Source: JBBRHH01 sp038222915 (lineage in GTDB: Bacteria; Planctomycetota; Phycisphaerae; Tepidisphaerales; Tepidisphaeraceae). From it: a stretch of 6,022 nt of DNA. Below, piece after piece: positions 1-6,022 of the stretch (the stretch's first letter is position 1; each line of letters starts with the position of its first letter). The position numbers were made by a program, and so were the translations under genes. The DNA is taken from the NCBI GenBank assembly GCA_038222915.1, contig JBBRHH010000395.1:1-6022 (forward strand), in the 5' to 3' direction. Under the pieces are notes generated by a model. That model was not told where the DNA came from. It was given only the letters and a program-made list of their open reading frames with translations, and ran no database searches.

Positions 1-1133
1 TGGGGGCGCTGGAGCCGATGGACGATTGGGCCCGGCCCTATGGCATCACCGAGGGATATTACAAACCAGTGTATTGGGAGGGCTGCAAGTATCAGGGCAC
101 GTTGTGGGGATTGATCAGCACTCCGGCCTGCGTAGCGATGCACTACAACCGGCGGATCTTCCAGGAGAATGCCAGGGCGCTGCGCGAGGCGGGGCTGGAT
201 CCGGATCGGCCGCCAAAGACGCTGGCCGAGGTGGATGCCTATGCGAAGGTGCTGGATGTGCGCGATGAGAAGGGGCGCATCGAACGGACGGGTTATCTGC
301 CGATGGAGCCGGGGTGGTTCACCGACATGACTTCGATCTGGTTCGGGGGGAACTCGTTCGATGAGCGGACGGGGAAGTTTACCCTGACCGATGCGCCGGT
401 GGTCAAGTCGTTTGAATGGATCAAGAGCTATTCGGATCGGCTTGGGCCCAAGTCGATGAGCGATTTCAAGAGCGGGATGGGATCGTTCACCGATCCGACC
501 AACCCGTTCATGATTGGGAGCGTGGCAATGGAGCAGCAGGGGCCGTGGATGGCGAACTTCATCGAGCTGCTCAAGCCGTCCATGAACCGGTGGAATTGGC
601 CGGCCGATCAGGTGATCAAGGGACTGTCGGTGAAGGAGCGGCGAGAACATGCGGAGTGGGCGGCCGCGCCCTTTCCTTCGGATGTTGGAGTTCCGCCGAC
701 CAGTTACTGCGGCTATGACATTCTCTGCATCCCGCGCACCGCCCGGCACAAGAAGGAAGCGATGGAGTTCATCGCTTATGTGAACCGGCAGGACGTGATG
801 GAGAAGCTCTGCTCGATGCACTGCAAGAATTCGCCGTTGAGCAAACACTCCGACGCGTTCATCGCCAGCCATCCCAATCCGTACATTGAAGTTTTCGAGG
901 AGATCGCCGCCTATCCCGACGCCCACACCGTGCCGCACATCCCGATCTGGCCTAAAGTGCGGGCGGAGATCTTGAAGCTGGAAGAGCGGCTCTACGTCTC
1001 GAGCGGCGTGCCGCTGACGGAACTGCAGATCCTTCAGGAACGACTTCAGCAGGAGCTGGATACTTTTAACGAGCGGCAGGCGATGCGGCGAAAAGCCGGG
1101 ATGATCGATACCTCGAAAGTAGAAATGCCATGA
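1..1133 (+). CDS. ABC transporter extracellular solute-binding protein, family 1 (3' part; 5' end outside window)
   Basis: Binds the substrate outside the inner membrane and delivers it to the two permeases encoded just downstream. The frame is open to the left edge (G-A-L-E-P precedes the ATG at 18), so that ATG is internal. The signal peptide and roughly the first 80-100 residues are missing. Numbering from the codon at 18: the segment around 26-45 (YQGTLWGL...MHYNRR) and then AGLDPDRPPKTLAE (58-71) match the family pattern 'G.LYGLP...YYN..LF.EAGLDP..PPKTW.E'. GPWM at 175-178 and the C-lobe YDILCIPRTARHKKEAMEF (233-251) are also typical of UgpB/MalE-like proteins. The C-terminus is a charged helix. 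Six cysteines (23, 38, 231, 237, 265, 269) are more than usual for this fold. The substrate cannot be read from the sequence; a sugar or oligosaccharide is the family-based expectation. The stop overlaps the next start (ATGA), so the gene heads a co-translated operon. Confidence 0.93.
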   Translation, partial: GALEPMDDWARPYGITEGYYKPVYWEGCKYQGTLWGLISTPACVAMHYNRRIFQENARALREAGLDPDRPPKTLAEVDAYAKVLDVRDEKGRIERTGYLPMEPGWFTDMTSIWFGGNSFDERTGKFTLTDAPVVKSFEWIKSYSDRLGPKSMSDFKSGMGSFTDPTNPFMIGSVAMEQQGPWMANFIELLKPSMNRWNWPADQVIKGLSVKERREHAEWAAAPFPSDVGVPPTSYCGYDILCIPRTARHKKEAMEFIAYVNRQDVMEKLCSMHCKNSPLSKHSDAFIASHPNPYIEVFEEIAAYPDAHTVPHIPIWPKVRAEILKLEERLYVSSGVPLTELQILQERLQQELDTFNERQAMRRKAGMIDTSKVEMP

Positions 1134-2041
1134 CGAAAAAGGAATTCACACAGCTTGGAAAGGGGCTGGCGTTTCTTTCGCCGTGGCTGTTTGGATTTTT
1201 GACCCTGACGGCGCTGCCCATCCTGATGTCGCTCTATTACGCGACCTCGGACTACTCGCTGTTGCAGGGGCCGTTGCACATCGGCGGCGAGAATTTCAAT
1301 GAAATGATGGCCAAGGCGCATCCGGGCGGCGGCCACGGGGATCCGGATTTCTGGAAGTCGGTGAAGAACACCGGCTATTACGCGCTAATGGCCCTGCCGG
1401 CCGGGATGATGGTCTCGTTTGGCCTGGCGCTCCTGCTCAACGCCAAGATCAAGGGGCAGGGAATTTACCGCACAATCATTTTTCTGCCGTCGCTGGTGCC
1501 GGCCGTTGCGTCGGCCGTGTTGTGGGGATGGATCTACAATTCGAAGCTGGGGCTGATCAACACACTGCTGCGAAATCTCGGGATGACCAACCCGCCCGGA
1601 TGGTTGACAGACCCGCGCTGGGCCATGCCTTCCATCGCGTTCATGAGCCTGTGGGGCGTTGGCAACACCGTGGTGATCTACCTCGCCGGGTTGCAGGATG
1701 TGCCACGGGAATTGTATGAGGCGGCCGAGATTGACGGCGCCGGGCCGGTCCGGCGGCTGTTCAGCGTGACCATTCCGATGGTGTCGCCGGTCATTTTCTT
1801 CAATCTCATCATGGCCATCATCGGAACGCTGCAGGTGTTTACCGTGCCGATGATCATGACCGAGGGCAAGCCAGACGGGGCGACGATGTTTTACACGATG
1901 GCGCTCTATGAGAATGCGTTCACCTATCTGAAGATGGGGTATGCGAGCGCGATGGCGTGGGTGCAGTTGCTGGCGGTGCTGGCGCTGACAGGGCTGGCGT
2001 TCTGGTCGAGCCGCAAATGGGTCTATTACTCGACGAAATAG
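1130..2041 (+). CDS. Carbohydrate ABC transporter permease, MalF/UgpA-like
   Basis: One of two inner-membrane subunits that form the translocation path of a CUT1-type importer. The protein is 303 residues with six predicted membrane segments (about 12-36, 82-104, 115-137, 164-186, 220-242, 272-292). The cytoplasmic EAA loop, which docks on the ATPase, is clear: EAAEIDGAGPVRRLF begins at 197 and ends with the usual I-P...SP at 215-220. The order 'SPWLFGFLTLTALPILMSLYY' near the N-terminus and 'FLPSLVPAVASAVLWGWIY' at 118-136 are typical of MalF/UgpA/LacF permeases. The start is the ATG overlapping the upstream stop (ATGA). No strong Shine-Dalgarno is seen, which suggests translational coupling. 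One small oddity is a Gly/His-rich stretch AHPGGGHGDPDF (63-74) in the first periplasmic loop, slightly longer than the usual 'DPxFW' junction. Classification as a sugar permease is firm; the substrate is unknown. Confidence 0.95.
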   Translation: MTKKEFTQLGKGLAFLSPWLFGFLTLTALPILMSLYYATSDYSLLQGPLHIGGENFNEMMAKAHPGGGHGDPDFWKSVKNTGYYALMALPAGMMVSFGLALLLNAKIKGQGIYRTIIFLPSLVPAVASAVLWGWIYNSKLGLINTLLRNLGMTNPPGWLTDPRWAMPSIAFMSLWGVGNTVVIYLAGLQDVPRELYEAAEIDGAGPVRRLFSVTIPMVSPVIFFNLIMAIIGTLQVFTVPMIMTEGKPDGATMFYTMALYENAFTYLKMGYASAMAWVQLLAVLALTGLAFWSSRKWVYYSTK

Positions 2042-2048
2042 AGAGGGA
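2042..2048 (+). promoter_or_regulatory. Shine-Dalgarno for the second permease
   Basis: AGAGGGA lies directly after the stop of the first permease, with GAGG ending 5 nt before the ATG at 2052. This decides the start in favour of 2052 over the out-of-frame ATG at 2048, which opens only a spurious reading frame. Confidence 0.7.
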
Positions 2049-2051
2049 TGG

Positions 2052-2942
2052 ATGAGCAAGACCTCTGGAGATTCGATCGAAGCCGTGGGCAGGAAAGGCG
2101 GGCTCGAGGCGTGGATGGTGCATCTTGGGCTGGTGCTGGTCTGCGCGGGGTTTATGCTGCCGATCCTGTGGATGGTTTCGACCAGCCTGAAGACGGTGGA
2201 ACAGACCGGCGAGTTTCCCCCGCATTTTGTGCCGGCCCCGGTCCACCCACAAAACTATCAGGACGTCTGGAACCACAAGACGTTCCATTTCCTCTTGTTT
2301 GCCCGCAACACACTGATCATTGCCGTGCTGTCAGTCGTCGGCAACTGCCTCGCGAGCTCGCTGGTCGCATACGGCTTCTCCAAGATCCGCTTCAAGGGAC
2401 GCGGCCTCCTGTTCGCGCTGATGCTGTCGACGATGATGATCCCGTTTCCGGTGCTGATGGTATCCCTGTTCACCATCTTCCGCTGGCTGGGCGATCATCA
2501 CATGGGGCAGTGGCTGGGGACGTACAAGCCGCTCTGGGTGCCGGCGTGGTTTGGCTCGGCGTTCAGCATCTTTCTCCTGCGCCAGTTCTTCATGACGATT
2601 CCGGATGAGCTGTCGGAGGCGGCGCGCATCGACGGCTGTTCAGAATTCGGCATCTTCTGGCGAATCATTTTGCCCCTCGCAAAGCCGGCGCTCGTCGTCG
2701 TCGGTCTGTTCACCTTCATGGCCTCCTGGAACGATTACCTGGGCCCGCTGGTCTATATCCAGAACCAGGACCAGTACACGTTGTCGCTTGGCCTCGGGGC
2801 GTTTCAGTCACAGCATGGCGGCCCGCAGAATCATTATCTGATGGCCGCGTCGATGCTGATGATCGCACCGGTGCTGATCCTCTTCTTCCTGGCGCAGAAG
2901 ACGTTTATTCAGGGGATCGCGACGACGGGCGTGAAGGGATGA
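2052..2942 (+). CDS. Carbohydrate ABC transporter permease, MalG/UgpE-like
   Basis: The second inner-membrane subunit, expected to pair with the MalF/UgpA-like protein encoded 10 nt upstream. It has 296 residues, the usual size for MalG/UgpE/AraQ permeases, with six predicted membrane segments (about 22-46, 82-107, 118-144, 160-182, 212-234, 262-282). Family marks are PILWMVSTSLKT at 37-48, the ARNTLIIAVLSVVGN stretch (84-98) and YGFSKIRFKGR (107-117). The EAA loop EAARIDGCSEFGIFWRIILP runs from 189 to 208 and is followed by KPAL. SWNDYLGPLVY (225-235) and the C-terminal FIQGIATTGVKG are also typical. The gene ends the plus-strand operon. No ATP-binding subunit follows, so the pair probably uses a shared MsmX/UgpC-type ATPase encoded elsewhere (inference). 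Confidence 0.95.
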   Translation: MSKTSGDSIEAVGRKGGLEAWMVHLGLVLVCAGFMLPILWMVSTSLKTVEQTGEFPPHFVPAPVHPQNYQDVWNHKTFHFLLFARNTLIIAVLSVVGNCLASSLVAYGFSKIRFKGRGLLFALMLSTMMIPFPVLMVSLFTIFRWLGDHHMGQWLGTYKPLWVPAWFGSAFSIFLLRQFFMTIPDELSEAARIDGCSEFGIFWRIILPLAKPALVVVGLFTFMASWNDYLGPLVYIQNQDQYTLSLGLGAFQSQHGGPQNHYLMAASMLMIAPVLILFFLAQKTFIQGIATTGVKG

Positions 2943-2969
2943 GGCGGCCTGAACGCGCCGCACAACCAG

Positions 2970-3043
2970 CGGGAGAGTTGCGCACGTGAATGAATGGGCC
3001 ATGGGCCCTCACCCCAACCCTCTCCCGGCTTACCGGGCGCGGG
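2970..3043. repeat. Compound imperfect palindrome, REP/MITE-like dispersed repeat; possible bidirectional terminator
   Basis: This lies in the 152-bp gap between convergent operons. An inner hairpin GGGCC-ATG-GGCCC sits at 2996-3008. Outside it, CGGGAGAG-TTG (2970-2980) is complementary to CAA-CC-CTCTCCCG (3015-3027) with a 2-nt bulge, and GTGA (2986-2989) is complementary to TCAC (3009-3012). The left arm therefore reads as a degraded inverted copy of the right arm GGCCCTCACCCCAACCCTCT (from 3004). A second, competing hairpin follows: CCCTCTCCCGG (3018-3028), loop CTTA, CCGGGCGCGGG (3033-3043), broken by two T·C mismatches. The right-arm motif resembles a family of dispersed repeats that I recall from many GC-rich bacterial genomes and that gives spurious PHPNPLP peptides. 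No T-run follows on either strand, so a terminator role is only suggested by position. Confidence 0.6.
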
Positions 3044-3094
3044 GACAGGTGACGCAATGGCGATTAGCACTCTTGCGCAGGCGAGCAAACCCTC

Positions 3095-4564
3095 TCATGC
3101 CAGCACGGCTTTAACGACATTCCCATGCACATCCGTCAGCCGGAAATTGCGCCCCTGGAATTTGTACGTCAGACGCGTGTGGTCGATGCCCATGAGTTGC
3201 AGGATGGTCGCGTGCAGGTCGTTGACGTGCACGCCGTCGGCGGTGATGTTGTAGCCGTAGTCGTCGGTCTCCCCGTGCGTCATGCCGCCTTTGATTCCCG
3301 CACCCGCCATCCAGATGGAGAAGCAGCGCGGGTGGTGGTCGCGGCCGTAGTTGGTCTGGGTGAGCTCGCCCTGGGAATAGACGGTTCTCCCAAACTCGCC
3401 GCCCCAGACGATCAGCGTTTCGTCGAGGAGGCCGCGCTGTTTTAAATCTTTGATCAGTGCGGCCGACGGCTGATCGGTGTCTGAGCACTGTCCTTTCACG
3501 GCGTTGGGGAGGTTGCCGTGGTGGTCCCAGCCCATGTGGAAGAGTTGCACGAAGCGGACGCCGCGCTCGGAGAGGCGTCTGGCGAGCAGGCAATTTGCGG
3601 CGAAGGTGCCCGGCTTGTGAACGTTCGGGCCATACAGGTCCACAATCTCCTTGGGCTCCTTCGATGTGTCGGCAAGCTCGGGGACGCTGGCCTGCATGCG
3701 AAACGCCATCTCGTATTGCGAGATGCGCGTGTTGATCTCCGGGTCGCCCGTGGCGTCGTGGCGGATGCCGTTGAGCTGGTCGATGTCGTCGAGCATGGCG
3801 CGGCGGGTCGCGCGGTCGACGCCGGGGGGATTCGAAAGATAAAGCACAGGGTCGCCGGCGTTGCGGAGCTTCACGCCCTGATGCTGCGTCGGAAGAAAGC
3901 CCGCTCCCCAAAGCCGGTCGTAGAGCGGCTGGTCGTCGGGCCGGCCTGTGCCTTTGGAAGTCAGCACGATGAAGGCGGGGAGGTCGTGATTCTGCGAGCC
4001 CAGGCCGTACGACATCCACGATCCGATGCTGGGCCTACCTGCCAGTTGCGAGCCGGTCTGGAAAAAGGTGATCGCCGGGTCGTGGTTGATCGCCTCGGTG
4101 TACATCGACTTGATAAAGCAGATGTCGTCGGCGCACCCCGCGATGTGGGGCATCAATTCACTCAGCCACGCGCCGCCTTTTCCATGTTGCTTGAAGTTGA
4201 AGATGGACGGGGCGACCGGGAAGGACTTCTGGCCGGAGGTCATTCCCGTCAGGCGCTGGCCGTTGCGGATGGAGTCCGGGAGCTCCTTGCCGCGCAGCTC
4301 CTTCAGGTGGGGCTTGTAGTCGAAGAGATCGAGCTGGGAGGGCGCGCCCGACTGGAACAGATAGATGACCCGCTTCACCTTGGCCGGAAACTGCGGAAAG
4401 CCGGCCAGCGCCCCATCGTTCGCAGGCGTAGCCAGATCGACCGCGCCGCGCGCAGTGTTCTCATTCAGCAGCGACGCCAGGGCGGCCATTCCCAAACCCG
4501 CGCCGGAACGCTTCAAAAACGTCCGGCGGTTGATGCTGTTGAAAGTGGTTTGAAGAGGATCCAT
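3095..4564 (-). CDS. DUF1501 domain protein with Tat signal (alkaline-phosphatase-superfamily-like, function unknown)
   Basis: An exported protein of 489 residues, usual for DUF1501. The N-terminus has a textbook twin-arginine signal: N-R-R-T-F-L-K-R at 12-19, a hydrophobic stretch to about 33, and a possible cleavage near A-R-G-A (38-41). It would therefore leave the cytoplasm already folded. Family marks are YLFQSGAPSQLDLFDYKP (68-85), HMGWDHHGN (343-351), WGGEFGRT (387-394), GRDHHP (407-412), MAGAGIKGG (419-427) and HGETDDYGY (430-438), ending with DLHATILQLMGIDH and GRNFRLTDV. The Asp/His/Glu-rich motifs are candidates for a metal site, by analogy with the sulfatase/phosphatase superfamily; no activity can be read directly. 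An ATG at 4576 overlaps the upstream stop, but the MDPLQ start is preferred because GAGG lies 6 nt before it and many DUF1501 proteins begin this way. Co-transcribed with the PSD1 gene. Confidence 0.93.
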   Translation of the reverse strand: MDPLQTTFNSINRRTFLKRSGAGLGMAALASLLNENTARGAVDLATPANDGALAGFPQFPAKVKRVIYLFQSGAPSQLDLFDYKPHLKELRGKELPDSIRNGQRLTGMTSGQKSFPVAPSIFNFKQHGKGGAWLSELMPHIAGCADDICFIKSMYTEAINHDPAITFFQTGSQLAGRPSIGSWMSYGLGSQNHDLPAFIVLTSKGTGRPDDQPLYDRLWGAGFLPTQHQGVKLRNAGDPVLYLSNPPGVDRATRRAMLDDIDQLNGIRHDATGDPEINTRISQYEMAFRMQASVPELADTSKEPKEIVDLYGPNVHKPGTFAANCLLARRLSERGVRFVQLFHMGWDHHGNLPNAVKGQCSDTDQPSAALIKDLKQRGLLDETLIVWGGEFGRTVYSQGELTQTNYGRDHHPRCFSIWMAGAGIKGGMTHGETDDYGYNITADGVHVNDLHATILQLMGIDHTRLTYKFQGRNFRLTDVHGNVVKAVLA

Positions 4565-4570
4565 GTCGTG

Positions 4571-4574
4571 CCTC
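4571..4574 (-). promoter_or_regulatory. Shine-Dalgarno deciding the DUF1501 start
   Basis: On the minus strand the order is AAGGA-ATGAGG-CACGAC-ATG. GAGG stands 6 nt before the ATG at 4564, whereas AAGGA abuts the ATG at 4576 with no spacer. The 4564 start thus has the better-placed ribosome site, although the ATGA overlap keeps the 4576 start possible. Confidence 0.5.
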
Positions 4575-6022
4575 ATTCCTTGGTGATGGTCTCGTCGAGA
4601 TTTAAGATGACACTCGCGGTCAGCGAATAGGCCGCCAGTTCAGCGGGGTCGAGCGCGGCGGGGGATTTGGTGTCGCCGTCGGCAAGCAATGCCTTGGCGG
4701 CCTCGACGTTTCCCTTGTACTTCGCAAGCTGCCGCTCGAACCCTTTGTCAAGGATTTTCAACTCGCTGTCCGTGGGCAGGCGTCCCGTTGCCCGGCGAAA
4801 CGCGTACGTAATCCGTTCATCAGCCGTCCCGCCGCCCTCGGTCATCATCCGCTGGGCGAGGACGCGCGACGCCTCCACGAAGGTGACTTCATTGAGTAGC
4901 GCCAGCGCCTGCAGCGGCGTGTTGGTGCGCGAGCGGCGCACCACGCAGATCTCCCGCCCCGGCGCATCAAACAGCATCATATCAGGCGGCGCGGCGGTGC
5001 GCTTCCAGATGGTGTAGAGACTGCGCCGGTACAGCCCTTCGCCCGCGTCATGCTTGTAATTTCTCAGGTTGCCGTAGACGGTCAACTCATCCCAGATGCC
5101 TTCGGGCTGGTAGGGACGCACCGAAGGCCCGCCCACTTTTTCCACCAGCAATCCCGCGACGGCCAGCGCCTGATCGCGCACCGTCTCCGCCTGGATGCGG
5201 AAGCGCGGGCCCCGCGCCAGCAACCGGTTTTCCGGGTCGTTGGCGGCGGCCTCCGCCGTCACCTTCGACGACTGGCGATAAGTCGCGCTCATCACCATGG
5301 TTTTCTGCATCGCCTTCATGTCCCATTTTAACCGGATGAACTCCGTGGCCAGCCAATCGAGAAGCTCAGGATGGCTCGGCCACTCCGCCTGCGAGCCAAA
5401 GTTCTCGCTCGTCTTCACAAGCCCCACTCCAAAGAAGTGTTCCCAGTAGCGATTGACCGCCACGCGTGCCGTCAGCGGGTTGGCCGGATCGACAATCCAC
5501 TTCGCCAGCCCCAGCCGATTCGCCGGTGCGTCCTTGGGCATGGGCGGAAGCGCCGCCGGCGTTCCCGGCGTCACCTTCTCGCCCGGCTTGTCGTATTGCC
5601 CGCGCAACAGGATGAACGCATCGCGCGGCTGCGGCCGGTCCTGCATCACCATCACCGTCGGGATGGTCTGCTCGTAATCCGTCTTCGCCTTGCGCGCATC
5701 CGCGAGCGCCTTGTCCGCCGCCGCCAACTCGCCGCCATGATTGGCGCGAACGTACATCCGCAGTTCATTCTTCTGCCCGTCATTTCGCTGGTCGGCGGGC
5801 GTCTTCAAAATCGCCGCGATGTTGTCCGGCAACGCCGCCTGGGGCATTTTGGAATCGGTCACGGCGACGCGGAAGTGTCCCAACTGGTGATTGGCGTACT
5901 GCGACCCGAACGCGAGAACCACCGTCACCTTCTCGCCCTCGGCAACCGGAACCGCTTGCTCCAGTTCAAACAACGCCGTATGCGGCACGCCGGCGCTGGG
6001 AAAAATCGCCCAGCCCGATTTC
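4573..6022 (-). CDS. DUF1553 (PSD1) domain protein, C-terminal part of a planctomycete-type cytochrome-like protein; 5' end outside window
   Basis: The 3' part of a large exported protein of unknown function. Full-length members usually carry a PSCyt1 haem-binding domain, DUF1549 (PSCyt2), sometimes a LamG-like module, then DUF1553; only the last part lies here. The frame is open to the right edge (K-S-G-W-A-I-F-P precedes the GTG at 5988), so no start is visible. 'GWAI...PHTALFELE' is the typical lead-in to this region. Numbering from 5988: AFILLRGQYDKPGEKVTPG (124-142), AVNRYWEHFFGVGLVKTSENF (177-197, opening of DUF1553), SHPELLDWLA (205-214), SATYRQSS (234-241), ENRLLARGPRFRIQAE (253-268), RRSLYTIWKR (321-330), and the signature RRSRTNTPLQALALLNEVTF (351-370) followed by VEASR. 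The stretch at about 63-110 is charged and helical, a possible coiled coil. The stop overlaps the downstream DUF1501 ATG, so the two are coupled. Confidence 0.92.
   Translation of the reverse strand, partial: KSGWAIFPSAGVPHTALFELEQAVPVAEGEKVTVVLAFGSQYANHQLGHFRVAVTDSKMPQAALPDNIAAILKTPADQRNDGQKNELRMYVRANHGGELAAADKALADARKAKTDYEQTIPTVMVMQDRPQPRDAFILLRGQYDKPGEKVTPGTPAALPPMPKDAPANRLGLAKWIVDPANPLTARVAVNRYWEHFFGVGLVKTSENFGSQAEWPSHPELLDWLATEFIRLKWDMKAMQKTMVMSATYRQSSKVTAEAAANDPENRLLARGPRFRIQAETVRDQALAVAGLLVEKVGGPSVRPYQPEGIWDELTVYGNLRNYKHDAGEGLYRRSLYTIWKRTAAPPDMMLFDAPGREICVVRRSRTNTPLQALALLNEVTFVEASRVLAQRMMTEGGGTADERITYAFRRATGRLPTDSELKILDKGFERQLAKYKGNVEAAKALLADGDTKSPAALDPAELAAYSLTASVILNLDETITKE

Noticed and set aside
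1385..2059. A 224-codon minus-strand frame antisense to the MalF-like permease
   Set aside because: Arg/His/Gln-rich low-complexity translation, antisense to a clear permease with an intact EAA loop; a GC-driven shadow.
2048..2608. A 186-codon plus-strand frame starting 4 nt before the second permease start
   Set aside because: It is in another frame, over the MalG-like permease, whose family motifs and Shine-Dalgarno spacing are convincing.
2944..2961. GCGGC/GCCGC hairpin just after the second permease stop, as an intrinsic terminator
   Set aside because: Only 5 bp with an 8-nt loop and no following T-run; too weak to call.
3073..3088. TTGC/GCAA inverted repeat just after the DUF1501 stop
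   Set aside because: A 4-bp stem with no supporting T-run is within chance expectation.
3001..3114. Small plus-strand frame beginning MGPHPNPLPAYRARG
   Set aside because: This is the typical spurious translation of the CCCTCACCCCAACCCTCTCC repeat. It has no ribosome site and runs into the 3' end of the DUF1501 gene on the opposite strand.
3518..4630. A 370-codon open frame on the plus strand antisense to the DUF1501 gene
   Set aside because: It lies opposite strongly recognisable DUF1501 motifs, has no domain-like sequence of its own and is valine/arginine-rich in the way expected of reverse-strand reading of GC-rich genes. Long antisense frames are common at this base composition.
1..6022. 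CRISPR array, tRNA/rRNA gene, transposase, integrase or phage/defence gene
   Set aside because: No regularly spaced repeats, no RNA-gene signatures and no such protein motifs were seen. Apart from the 152-bp gap the window is filled by five ordinary coding regions.

Overview
The window looks like a GC-rich chromosomal segment from the Planctomycetota-Verrucomicrobiota (PVC) group. Verrucomicrobiota is my slightly preferred guess. The main reason is the pair of exported proteins on the minus strand (a DUF1549/DUF1553 'PSD1' protein and a Tat-exported DUF1501 protein), families that are strongly expanded in this group. No rRNA, tRNA, CRISPR array, transposase or phage gene is visible.

Layout: two operons point towards each other and meet in a 152-bp gap. 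On the plus strand (1-2942) lie the 3' part of a family-1 extracellular solute-binding protein gene, cut by the left window edge, and two inner-membrane permeases of the MalF/UgpA and MalG/UgpE types. They form a tight operon: the first junction is an ATGA overlap and the second a 10-nt spacer with a good Shine-Dalgarno. Together they make the periplasmic and membrane parts of a CUT1-type carbohydrate (sugar, oligosaccharide or glycerol-phosphate-like) ABC importer. No ATPase gene follows, so the energy-coupling subunit must be encoded elsewhere or upstream.

On the minus strand (6022-3095) lies the 3' part of the PSD1-domain gene, cut by the right window edge, followed by the DUF1501 gene. 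These two also overlap by ATGA and are clearly co-transcribed. Both families are large and biochemically uncharacterised. They are usually found as such pairs and are thought to act outside the cytoplasm, possibly in breakdown of complex or sulfated polymers.

The gap at 2943-3094 is not empty. It holds a compound imperfect palindrome (about 2970-3043) built around the dispersed-repeat-like motif CCCTCACCCCAACCCTCTCC. This looks like a degraded REP/MITE-type element and sits where a bidirectional terminator would be expected. The genes themselves are ordinary for this lineage. The most interesting points are this palindrome, the uncharacterised coupled PSD1/DUF1501 pair, and the cysteine content of the solute-binding protein.
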